Shown: one piece after another, positions 34,501 through 39,662 of the stretch | How positions within the stretch are numbered: the first letter of the stretch is position 1 | Layout: the number at the start of each line of letters is the position of its first letter | NCBI RefSeq assembly: GCF_035046505.1 | Contig: NC_089823.1 | Location: forward strand, 36,070,388-36,134,387 | Length of the DNA stretch: 64,000 nt | Direction of reading: 5' to 3' | From: Tiliqua scincoides | Taxonomy: Eukaryota > Chordata > Lepidosauria > Squamata > Scincidae | Program-made: the position numbers and the translations under genes | Notes under the pieces: model-generated | Database searches by the model: none | What the model saw: the letters and a program-made list of their open reading frames with translations, nothing else | Told to the model about the DNA's origin: nothing

Positions 34501-35178
34501 GCCAGGAGCCCAGGCCCACCCTACAAGTAGATCTGGGCTCCAAAGTACGGGTGGGAGCCCAGGTCTACTAGCACAGCAAACCTTGGCCACAGAGGCAGGT
34601 AGCTCTGGGCTCCAAGTCAGGTTGAGGGCCCAGGTCTGCCCGCCCAGCAAGCCCTTGGCGTCAGACGCTTAGGTTCAACCCAGAGCCCAGGCCTACCCGC
34701 CTGGTTGACCTGGGCTCTGGAGTGAAGGCAGTGCTCACAGCGTGGCCCCCCCAACACAGGCTCCGCCCCTTCAGAGACACCCTGGCGTGAGCACAGCCCT
34801 ACGGCACGCGGCCTCTGCAACGTTCCATTGCAGCCTAACGGCTGTGGCGCATACTCGCCACGGCCAACGGCTCAGCCCTGAGGCGCGCCTCCGTCCCGCG
34901 CGCTGCCCGCCTTCCCTCACCGTCTGGTCCCCGCCGTCGGCGTGGTCACCCCCAGCGCCGTCGGAGGGCCCCGGGCTGGCCCTCCCCTCAGGCGTCTTCC
35001 TCTCGCTCGCCCCTTTGCCCCGCGTGGCGCGCCTCCGCCGACCCCACAGGTACAGGGCGCCGGCTCCGAGCAGCAGCGGCGCCCCGATGGCCAGCGCCAC
35101 CTGCCAGCGCGGCAGCCCCGGCCCCGCCGCGCTGCCACCCGCGCCGCCGCCGGCCTCCACGGGCTTCGAGGCGGCCAT
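10439..35178 (-). CDS. TOMM70: TOMM70, mitochondrial import receptor subunit TOM70, complete 12-exon gene
   Basis: TOM70 is a mitochondrial outer-membrane receptor. It docks HSP70/HSP90-chaperoned carrier preproteins and passes them to the TOM40 pore. Twelve coding exons (listed separately) have GT/AG borders and compatible phases, giving 586 residues, against 608 in human. Residues 25-45 (WQVALAIGAPLLLGAGALYL) form the single N-terminal anchor, followed by a basic stretch. TPR helices fill residues about 90-580. They include the chaperone clamp (FYQNRAAAYEQ, KALFRRAKAHEKL) and the C-terminal repeats ending GLKPPTL. The start is the first ATG in the CpG island that gives MAASKPVEA as in human. 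The Gly-rich N terminus and the linker after the anchor are shorter than in human. Introns total about 23 kb and are full of repeats. Confidence 0.98.
10826..11090 (-). mobile_element. CR1 LINE 3' fragment in TOMM70 intron 11
   Basis: The plus strand reads AAGAAGAGCTTTGCTGGGTC and then CR1 3' sequence. On the minus strand the C-terminal CR1 pattern NSLPQGVV...FLEEKS is recognisable. It is diverged and 5'-truncated. Confidence 0.75.
11252..11695. repeat. Long fold-back (inverted repeat) of about 440 bp in TOMM70 intron 11
   Basis: The left arm (11252-11453) and right arm (11477-11695) are reverse complements over almost their full length around a loop of about 23 bases. Matching blocks include CAGTTTCCTAATGCCC with GGGCATTAGGAAACTG, GGATTTGGAGGCA with TGCCTCCAAATCC, and AAGACTTACAAA with TTTGTAAGTCTT. 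The arms differ at many sites, so it is not recent. It is probably a fold-back type DNA element of unknown family. Confidence 0.8.
12049..12171 (-). CDS. TOMM70: TOMM70 coding exon 11
   Basis: This 123-bp exon reads LLQLQWKQDLDKGLELISKA and then IEIDNKCDFAYETMGTIEVQ. The last Arg codon is split AG/A into exon 12. Confidence 0.95.
12495..12900. repeat. Dispersed GC-rich repeat, copy in TOMM70 intron 10
   Basis: It shares with 29100-29580 the collinear motifs AATAGGGCTACTTGGATCTG, GTGGAGCAGATC, GGGGTTAGGATCC and a GCCCC/CCCTCC-rich tail. It has a small palindrome (GGATCTG...CAGATCC). The open frames in it are repeat-borne. Confidence 0.55.
13045..13142 (-). CDS. TOMM70: TOMM70 coding exon 10
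   Basis: This 98-bp exon encodes ALTDQQQFGKADEMYDKCID and then LEPDNATTYVHK. The final Gly codon is split GG/T with exon 11. Confidence 0.95.
13329..13445 (-). CDS. TOMM70: TOMM70 coding exon 9
   Basis: This 117-bp exon, phase 0/0, reads YRQAYTGNNASQVQAAMKGF and then EEVIKKFPRCAEGYALYAQ. Confidence 0.95.
13749..13856 (-). CDS. TOMM70: TOMM70 coding exon 8
   Basis: This 108-bp exon, phase 0/0, encodes LKILLDQVEDAVEDFDECIR and then PDSALAQAQKCFAL, a TPR helix pair. The donor is GTGAGT. Confidence 0.95.
13857..14445. other. TOMM70: TOMM70 intron 7, nothing recognised
   Basis: Between exons 7 and 8. The short frames spanning 13976-14397 lack splice logic or known motifs. Confidence 0.4.
14446..14580 (-). 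CDS. TOMM70: TOMM70 coding exon 7
   Basis: This 135-bp exon, phase 0/0, reads LRANALIKRGSMYMQQQQ and then DIDPQNADVYHHRGQ. The acceptor is TTTTTAATAG and the donor GTAAGT. Confidence 0.95.
15148..16290. repeat. CAAGTCA-rich interspersed element, copy 1 (TOMM70 intron 6)
   Basis: Both ends are dense in TTGCAAGTC/GACTTG motifs (15165-15310 and 16130-16290) around a pyrimidine-rich core. The same arrangement occurs at 55487-56365, which suggests a non-autonomous mobile element with sub-terminal repeats. The family is not recognised. Confidence 0.5.
16689..17127. mobile_element. TACAGGTCC-type non-autonomous DNA transposon, copy 1
   Basis: It starts TACAGGTCCAGCC and TTATACACGGATT. Then follow TTTGACTCAACA, GCTGATCCCTGGAGAAGGGG and an interior purine tract. 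Its 3' part has TTTTTTTTATCCACATGAGT. A second copy at 28502-29034 matches these blocks in the same order. It may belong to a Tc1/mariner-like or pogo-like group, but this is not certain. Confidence 0.6.
17316..17523 (-). CDS. TOMM70: TOMM70 coding exon 6
   Basis: This 208-bp exon encodes CGYLKAKKYMEEENYDKIIS and then ATFYLLIGNANAANPDLNQV. A Cys stands where human has Ser after the split Asn. It ends ENANVK before GTGAGT, phase 0. Confidence 0.95.
17870..18800. mobile_element. DNA-transposon remnant interrupted by a CR1
   Basis: The sequences 17870-18079 and 18745-18800 match two consecutive parts of 61075-61335: GCAAGACACTAGCTGGCTG, GTGTAAACAGAC, CTGCTGCAGGCTATGGGAGA, then TTGTGCTTT.ACCACTGT. 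The CR1 at 18080-18745 splits it. The family was not identified; TTAGGT..TTAAG motifs suggest a pogo/Tigger-like element. Confidence 0.6.
18080..18745 (-). mobile_element. CR1 LINE, 3' part with open RT C-terminal frame
   Basis: On the minus strand the frame 18733-18269 reads RPHLEYCVQFWLPHLKKDI, GLFSLEKRRLRGDMIETYKI and WNSLPQDVV, the C-terminal region of CR1 ORF2. The 3' end (GGGGCTGTTCTTATGTTCTTA) lies at 18080. It is 5'-truncated. The frame has no stop over 154 codons, so the insertion is fairly young, and it closely resembles 62330-63330. Confidence 0.92.
18908..19384 (-). mobile_element. CR1 LINE, older copy, split by a hAT insertion (part 1)
   Basis: The plus strand starts AACATAAGAAGAGCCCTGCT and runs collinear with the neighbouring CR1, with more mismatches. 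It continues after the hAT element at 19743-19805 (AAAGATCCCCAAATGCTATA). Confidence 0.88.
19385..19742. mobile_element. hAT-like MITE, family A, copy 1, inserted in CR1
   Basis: The ends are CAGAGGTTCTCAAATG and TTTGAGAAGCACTG. The flanking 8-mers TTCTAGAC (19377-19384) and CTCTAGAC (19743-19750) match at 7 of 8 positions. The interior GGACCCACTTTTTAGAATG and GGAAGT..ACATCAT blocks are shared with 47537-47902. Confidence 0.9.
19743..19805 (-). mobile_element. CR1 LINE, older copy, part 2
   Basis: It resumes the CR1 reading (CTAGACTAAAGATCCCC...CTTTCCTCATGAGGAAGG) after the hAT insertion and fades by about 19805. Confidence 0.8.
20454..20761. mobile_element. pogo/Tigger-like non-autonomous DNA transposon
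   Basis: The termini CAGTTGGCCCTCTTTATCAG and TATCAAGGACCAACTG form an inverted repeat of the type seen in Tigger-derived MITEs. TA precedes the left end, but the right flank reads CA. The interior has ATCCACAGAT motifs on both sides. Confidence 0.7.
20842..20990 (-). CDS. TOMM70: TOMM70 coding exon 5
   Basis: This 149-bp exon begins NREPLMPSPQFIKSYFSSF. It carries the charged linker GEKSDEDKDKEGEA between the clamp TPRs and the preprotein-binding core. The last two bases (AA) start an Asn codon completed in exon 6. Confidence 0.95.
20991..22096. other. TOMM70: TOMM70 intron 4 with repeat remnants
   Basis: About 21070-21520 has a degraded transposon look (TTGCTTAGTAACATT at one side, TCATTAAGCGATGCACAA at the other). 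About 21580-21800 could be an old LINE piece (AAAAGGGCCTTCTCTAC), but the match is weak. No gene. Confidence 0.4.
22097..22206 (-). CDS. TOMM70: TOMM70 coding exon 4
   Basis: This 110-bp exon encodes DVTAVCILEGFQNQQSM and then LLADKVLKLLGKEKAKEKYK. It ends in phase 0 at a GTAAGA donor. Confidence 0.95.
22207..23784. other. TOMM70: TOMM70 intron 3, nothing recognised
   Basis: AT-rich intron without a clear dispersed element or an RNA gene that I could identify. Confidence 0.45.
23785..23911 (-). CDS. TOMM70: TOMM70 coding exon 3
   Basis: This 127-bp exon reads QKWKEVAQDCTKAVELNPKY and then VKALFRRAKAHEKL. That includes the clamp arginines of TPR2. The last codon (Asp) is split G/AT into exon 4. 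The donor is GTGAGT. Confidence 0.95.
24645..25137. mobile_element. hAT-like non-autonomous DNA transposon, family E (TOMM70 intron 2)
   Basis: The ends CAGCGGTTCCCAACC and GGCTGGGAACCACTG are inverted. The flanks TTCTCCTG (24637-24644) and TTCTACTG (25138-25145) match at 7 of 8. The 493-bp interior has no transposase frame. Confidence 0.85.
25506..25930. mobile_element. hAT-like non-autonomous DNA transposon, family D, with perfect target duplication
   Basis: The ends CAGGAGTGTCAAACATAAG and GTTCGACACTCCTG are inverted. GTCTAGGC flanks both sides (25498-25505 and 25931-25938). An (ATT)n-tailed SINE fragment sits inside at about 25599-25695. Confidence 0.9.
25599..25695 (-). mobile_element. 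SINE 3'-tail fragment inside the family D hAT
   Basis: TATTATTATTAATTATTAAC followed by AGTATTTATATACCGC matches the 3' tail of the tRNA-derived SINE at 58423-58768 in the same orientation. Only the tail is present. Confidence 0.65.
26195..26870. repeat. GC-rich dispersed repeat in TOMM70 intron 2
   Basis: It begins GGGTGCAATCCAAACAGTGC and has a short palindrome (TTATGCCGGCCCAAG...CTTGGGCCGGCATAAG). It ends with TAAGCATAGGACTGCAGCC, resembling the AATCCTA-type repeat ends seen elsewhere in the window. The long overlapping frames here are products of GC content. Confidence 0.55.
26871..27574. other. TOMM70: TOMM70 intron 2, nothing recognised
   Basis: AT-rich sequence with no recognisable gene or repeat. 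Confidence 0.4.
27575..27807. mobile_element. hAT-like MITE, family C, copy 2
   Basis: The ends CAGCAATTTTCAAGC and GGTTGAAAATCGCT are inverted. The interior GGCACACTG and AATGGCCCTATTAATAAAATG blocks are shared, in reverse orientation, with 57713-57937. No clean 8-bp duplication is visible. Confidence 0.78.
28315..28488 (-). CDS. TOMM70: TOMM70 coding exon 2
   Basis: This exon covers residues 87-144 and is 174 bp, phase 0/0. It begins SPLDKAQAAKNKGNKYF and ends AAAYEQL before a GTATGG donor. It encodes TPR1 and the start of TPR2. The AGAG acceptor is ambiguous, and only the choice starting at 28488 keeps the frame. Confidence 0.95.
28502..29034. mobile_element. TACAGGTCC-type non-autonomous DNA transposon, copy 2, with internal hairpin
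   Basis: It starts TACAGGTCCAACCTTGTTAT, carries GCTGATCCCTGGAGAAGGGG as in 16689-17127, and ends near ATAAGACACAAACTGTA. The arms 28630-28671 and 28747-28789 are reverse complements (AGCTTTTCTTACTGTTGTAG type), a hairpin absent from copy 1. It lies within about 15 bp upstream of TOMM70 exon 2 (intron 1), so it forms the upstream side of that exon's splice acceptor region. Confidence 0.7.
29100..29580. repeat. Dispersed GC-rich repeat, copy in TOMM70 intron 1
   Basis: It matches 12495-12900 in order: GGGGCTACTCGGATCTG, GTGGAGCAGATCTG, GGGAGTTAGGATCC and a C-rich tail with a poly-C run at about 29538-29550. Confidence 0.55.
30650..31384. mobile_element. DNA-transposon-like element with TCCCCTGGTATCC ends
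   Basis: The left end TTCCCCTGGTATCCACAG and the right end GTATGGATACCAGGGGATAC are inverted. Between them is unremarkable AT-rich DNA. This resembles a pogo-like MITE but could be two separate remnants. Confidence 0.45.
31385..34230. other. TOMM70: TOMM70 intron 1, central part, nothing recognised
   Basis: Largely unique-looking AT-rich intron. One weak AATCC/GAGTAAG repeat remnant lies at about 31495-31580. No open frame with domain content. Confidence 0.45.
34490..34735. repeat. GC-rich short palindromic repeats beside the CpG island
   Basis: Alternating GAGCCCAGG and CCTGGGCTC/TCTGGGCTCC motifs recur about every 50-70 bp with opposite orientations. The left flank at 34233 (CAGTGGTTTTCAAGTTGCC) looks like a lone hAT end. 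Confidence 0.5.
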
Positions 35179-35460
35179 GCTCCCGCCCGCCTCGCAGCTC
35201 CCCCTGCGGCAGCCCAGGCAGCGAAAGGGAAAAGGGTCAGCGGAAACCAGGAGCCTGACGGCAGCGGGCCGCGAAGGCTTCCGCCCGGCCCGCACCCTCC
35301 CGCTCGCAAGCCCTGCGCCGCGCTGCAGCGACGCCTACCGGAGGGAGCGGAGAGGGCGGCGCGCTCCCGGAACGCGGGCAGTGAGCGCGCGAGAGCAAGG
35401 CGGGCGGCGCCACCTGCCGGCCGAAGGCGGTGCGGGCTCCAGTGGAACGTGAGAAGAGCC
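34740..35460. promoter_or_regulatory. CpG island: TOMM70 promoter, probable bidirectional promoter with LNP1
   Basis: CpG dinucleotides are dense here, unlike the rest of the window. The segment contains TOMM70 exon 1 and its upstream side. LNP1 lies in the opposite direction, and in human the two genes are head to head, so a shared promoter is likely. The start sites and any non-coding LNP1 first exon cannot be placed from sequence alone. The long frames across it on both strands are GC artefacts except TOMM70 exon 1. Confidence 0.8.
34921..35178 (-). CDS. TOMM70: TOMM70 coding exon 1
   Basis: This exon covers residues 1-86, phase 0 at its end, with donor ACG/GTGAGG. It holds the Gly/Ala-rich N terminus, the transmembrane anchor, the Arg-rich stretch (GRRRRATRG) and the conserved SERKTPEGRASP motif. 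It lies in the CpG island. Confidence 0.95.
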
Positions 35461-36393
35461 GCTGGACCAGGCCAAGGGGTCCTCTAGTCCAGCCTCCTGC
35501 ACCTCCCAGTGGCCAGCAGGCGCCTCAGGCAGTGCGCAGCGCAACAGGAGGCCTGCACGCAGAGGCCTCCCAGGAGGGACCAGGAGGTGTTCATATCCTG
35601 GCTTTAACCCGTGATGGCCTCTTCCTCCAGCACTCTCTCCAGTCCCCTTTCAAAGGCACCCAGGCCAGATGCCATCACCACATCCTGAGGCAGGGAGTTC
35701 CACAGAATTGTAACCTGTGATGAAGTTTTCCTCCAGATCTCTTTCTGGTCCCCTTTTAAAGGCATCCAGGCCAGACAACATCCTCACATCCTGTGACCAG
35801 GAGTTCCACAGACTTGTAATCCGTGATGGACTTTTCCTCCAGAACTCTCTCCAGCCCCACCTTTTAAAGGCATCCTGGCCAGACACCATCATCCTGTGGC
35901 AAGGAGTTCCACAGACTTTTAACCTGTGATGTACTTTTCCTCCAGAAAAGTCCAGTCTCCTTTCAAAGGCATCTAGGACAGATGCCATGCCCACATCCTG
36001 TGGCAGGGAGTTCCACAGACTTGTAACTCGCGATGGGCTCTTCCTCCAGGAATCTGTCCACTTCCCTTTTAAAGGCTTCCAAGACAGACGCCATCACCAC
36101 ATCCTGTGTCAACGAGTTCCACAGATCACTTACATGCTGGGTAAAAAAATTTTTTTTTGTCTGTCCTATCCCTCCCAATAATTTTAGTTGGTTCTGGTTC
36201 TCATGTTATGTGAGACGGAAAAGAGTGTCTCTCTATCCACTCTATCCTTTCCATGCATAATTTTGTATGTCTCAATCATGTCCCACCTCAGGCGCCTCTT
36301 TTGTAAACTGAAGATCCCCAAACACTGTAGCTTTTCCTCATGAGGGAAGTGCCCCAAGCCAAGTAATCATTTTGGCTGCTCTCTTCTGCACCA
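35448..36393 (-). mobile_element. CR1 LINE 3' region with internal tandem expansion
   Basis: Its 3' end (AACGTGAGAAGAGCCGCTGG on plus) starts about 270 bp upstream of the TOMM70 ATG. CR1 sequence runs to the C-terminal RT part (CTCAGGCGCCTCTTTTGTA, CTTTTCCTCATGAGG) by 36393. The segment 35605-36125 is repeated in tandem. Confidence 0.85.
35605..36125. repeat. Minisatellite: five tandem units of about 104 bp derived from CR1
   Basis: The marker GTGATG (or CGATG) recurs at 35611, 35717, 35823, 35926 and 36030, spacings 106, 106, 103 and 104. Each unit has CTTCCTCCAG, AAAGGCAT/TCC and GGAGTTCCACAGA in order. A normal CR1 has this segment once. Confidence 0.88.
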
Positions 36394-36560
36394 AGTGGAG
36401 CTGACTCATGGGTACAGCTGGAATGCTTACACTCCTGGAGGCAGGGGTGAATGTATGTACTATACATGGTTGATGGAAGGCACTTTTTGTGTGAACTGTA
36501 ACTGTAAACCGCTTTGGAAACTAATCTTGACCAAAAGTGGAAAATAAATAAACATACCAT
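36394..36560 (+). repeat. Old SINE or LINE tail (GTAAACCGCTTTGG...AAATAAATAAA)
   Basis: GTAAACCGCTTTGGAAAC followed by AAGTGGAAAATAAATAAA is the usual 3' tail shape of squamate SINE/L2-type repeats and resembles, in opposite orientation, the tail at 58423. Confidence 0.45.
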
Positions 36561-36574
36561 CCTGTATACACATA

Positions 36575-39347
36575 TAATCAAATGTCCATGTATAAATGTG
36601 CACTTAATTAGTAATAATTGGGCACAGTAGTAATCAAGAGGATAAATTAGTAGTGATTAATTCAAATCCCATTTGTATTGGCAACCTTCAGTCTCGAAAG
36701 ACTATGGTATCGCGCTCTGAAAGGTGGTTCTGGCACAGCGTCTAGTGTGGCTGAAAAGGCCAATCCGGGAGTGACAATCCCTTCCACACCGGGAGCAAGT
36801 GCAGTCTGTCCCTGGTCTGTCTCCCTGGCTATGGGCCTTCCTTCTTTGCCTCTTAGCCTCAGACTGTTGGCAAAGTGTCTCTTCAAACTGGGAAAGGCCA
36901 TGCTGCACAGCCTGCCTCCAAGTGGGCCGCTCAGAGGCCAGGGTTTCCCACTTGTTGAGGTCCATCCCTAAGGCCTTCAGATCCCTCTTGCAGATGTCCT
37001 TGTATCGCAGCTGTGGTCTACCTGTATGGCGCTTTCCTTGCACGAGTTCTCCATAGAGGAGATCCTTTGGGATCCGGCCATCATCCATTCTCACGACATG
37101 ACCAAGCCAACGCAGGCGTCTCTGTTTCAGCAGTGAATACATGCTAGGGATTCCAGCACGTTCCAGGACTGTGTTGTTTGGAACTTTGTCCTGCCAGGTG
37201 ATGCCGAGGATGCGTCGGAGGCAGCGCATGTGGAAAGCGCTCAGTTTCCTCTCCTGTTGTGAGCGAAGAGTCCATGACTCGCTGCAGTACAGAAGTGTAC
37301 TCAGGACGCAAGCTCTGTAGACCTGGATCTTGGTATGTTCCGTCAGCTTCTTGTTGAACCAGACTCTCTTTGTGAGTCTGGAAAACGTGGTAGCTGCTTT
37401 ACCGATGCGCTTGTTTAGCTCGGTATCGAGAGAATGAGTGTCGGAGATCGTTGAGCCAAGGTACACAAAGTCATGGACAACCTCCAGTTCATGCTCAGAG
37501 ATTGTAATGCAGGGAGGTGAGTCCACATCCTGAACCATGACCTGTGTTTTCTTCAGGCTGATTGTCAGTCCAAAATCTTGGCAGGCCTTGCTAAAACGAT
37601 CCATGAGCTGCTGGAGATCTTTGGCAGAGTGGGTAGTGACAGCTGCATCGTCGGCAAAGAGGAAGTCACGCAGACATTTCAGCTGGACTTTGGATTTTGC
37701 TCTCAGTCTGGAGAGGTTGAAGAGCTTTCCGTCTGATCTGGTCCGGAGATAGATGCCTTCTGTTGCAGTTCCAAAGGCCTGCTTCAGCAGGACAGCGAAG
37801 AAAATCCCAAACAAGGTTGGTGCAAGAACACAGCCCTGCTTCACTCCGCTTCGGATGTCAAAAGGGTCTGATGTGGAGCCATCGAAGACAACAGTGCCCT
37901 TCATGTCCTTGTGGAAAGATCTGATGATGCTGAGGAGCCTGGGTGGACATCCAATCTTGGGGAGAATCTTGAAGAGGCCGTCTCTGCTGACCAGGTCGAA
38001 AGCCTTTGTGAGATCTATGAAGGCTATAAAGAGTGGCTGTCGTTGTTCCCTGCATTTCTCCTGCAGTTGTCTAAGGGAGAATACCATATCAGTGGTGGAC
38101 CTGTTGGCTCGGAATCCACACTGCGATTCTGGATAGACGCTCTCTGCAAGTACCTGGAGCCTCTTTAGTACAACTTGGGCAAACAGCTTTCCTACAACGC
38201 TAAGGAGAGAGATGCCGCGGTAGTTGTTGCAGTCACCCCCGTCACCTTTGTTCTTGTACAGCGTGATGATGTTTGCATCCCTCATGTCTTGAGGTACTCC
38301 ACCTTCTCTCCACCTTCTCTCCAGCAGAGACAGAGCAGAGACAGAGGACAGAGAAGACCAACAAGGCGGCAGACTGGTTTGAAGCCCACTCTGAGGAGTT
38401 GACACCAGTCATTGAGGAAAAGAGGAGAGCTCAAGCAGCATACAAGGCCTGTCCCAGTGAGCGCAACCTGCAGGTCCTCCGAACTGCTCGCAGCAAAGTC
38501 CAACAGACTGCCAGGAGATGTGCTAACGACTACTGGCTCCAGCTCTGTTCCGAGATACAGATAGCAGCTGACACGGGCAACATCAAGGGGATGTATGATG
38601 GTATCAAGCAGGCCCTAGGTCCAACACAGAAGAAAATTGCCCCTCTGAAGTCTGCCACAGGCGAGGTCATCCAGGATCGGGCGCAGCAGATGGAACGCTG
38701 GGTGCAGCACTACTCTGAGCTATATTCCAGAGAAAATGTAGTCACCGAAGAAGCACTGAACAACATTGAGTGCCTGCCTGTGCTGGAAGAGCTTGACAGT
38801 GAACCAACCCTAGAAGAACTTCACGTGGCCCTGGACTCCCTTGCCTTTGGCAAGGCACCTGGAAAAGACAGCATCCCTGCTGAAGTCCTAAAATGCTGCA
38901 AAGAGATCATCGTCACTGAGCTGCATGAAATCCAAATCCCATTACTGAATCCTTAATCCCATAGGCTGTAATGGTGAATGGGCAGCAGTGTAACCCCTCT
39001 CCAGTAGCAGTTTGTTTAATCCTTTATGCACACAGCCTAATCTGTTCTGTCAGTTTCGCAACCCTATACAAATTAGGGTTTGTCCCAGACCCACAGTTTT
39101 GGAACCACTGCTGTATAGGATTTCAGCCTCAATCATATGGGATTAAGGATTCAGTAATGGGATTTGAATTAATCACTACTAATTTATCCTCTTGATTACT
39201 ACTGTGCATAATTATTGCTTTCTTGGGTTACAACCCAGCTGCAATAAAAGAATCAATGAACTCCTGCATGAAGAAACACTAGTTTAATAATGTGCTCTGG
39301 ATATTCAGTTTTTTTTAAGTGCACATTTATACATGGACATTTGATTA
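36575..39347. repeat. Large inverted repeat, left arm interrupted by a LINE
   Basis: The left arm (36575-36673 plus 38944-38962) is the near-exact reverse complement of 39136-39347. Examples are TAATCAAATGTCCATGTATA with TATACATGGACATTTGATTA, AAGAGGATAAATTAGTAGTG with CACTACTAATTTATCCTCTT, and TACTGAATCCTTAATCCCAT with its complement at 39140. The right arm carries about 115 extra bases (39225-39315). The LINE at 36674-38932 sits inside the left arm. Confidence 0.85.
36674..38932 (-). mobile_element. Non-LTR LINE with FADD reverse transcriptase, 5' part inverted (twin priming)
   Basis: The minus-strand frame reads from about 38320 to 36702 without a stop. It has RT motifs FIDLTKAFDLVSRDGLF (A), SGVKQGCVLAPTLFGIFF (B) and FLFADDAA (C). 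Then come LRRILGITWQDKVP, RLRWLGHVVRMDDGR and a C-terminal finger CSRCGRDCHSRIGLFSHTRRC written here as CSRC...CHSRIGLFSH...C. The segment about 38322-38932 lies in the opposite orientation and encodes the preceding region (NKAADWFEAHSEELTPVIEE ... KAPGKDSIPAEVLKC). The 11-mer CAAATCCCATT flanks both ends (36663-36673 and 38933-38943). The endonuclease part is absent. The clade is not certain; it may be RTE-like. Confidence 0.92.
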
Positions 39348-39350
39348 GCC

Positions 39351-39662
39351 TGAAGGTTTCCTAGGAGTCAGTTGAGACAAGGGGTCAGCCATACCCCTTG
39401 GCATTTATAAAGGCATTGCTGGCTGGGCAGCTGAGACTCCAGCCAGCCTGGGAAGATCCTTTTTGCCTGGGAGGAGGATGAGGATGAGTGGGAGCCAGAA
39501 GCTGCTCGCAAAGGCATTGCTGGAGTGCTCCCCACTGCCCAGCCAGCAATGCCTTTGCTAGCAGCTTCTGGCTCCCACTCATCCTCATCCTCCTCCCAGG
39601 CAAAAAGGATCTTCCCAGGCTGGCTGGAGTCTCAACTGACTCCTAGGAAACCTTCAGGCTCA
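39351..39662. repeat. Near-perfect hairpin of about 310 bp
   Basis: The left arm starts CCTGAAGGTTTCCTAGGAGT and the right arm ends ACTCCTAGGAAACCTTCAGG. The arms pair to the centre (GAAGCTGCTCGCAAAGGCAT with ATGCCTTTGCTAGCAGCTTC) with very few mismatches. The left arm has one extra segment of about 56 bp (near 39381-39436). High arm identity indicates recent origin or ongoing arm correction. Confidence 0.85.

Noticed and set aside
34742-35487. Long plus-strand open frames (181 and 236 codons) over the CpG island
   Set aside because: They are antisense shadows of TOMM70 exon 1 in GC-rich DNA, with low-complexity Ala/Pro/Arg content and no known motif.
38273-38956. Plus-strand 227-codon frame as a host gene
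   Set aside because: Its content is the endonuclease-RT linker of the LINE in inverted orientation, not an independent gene.
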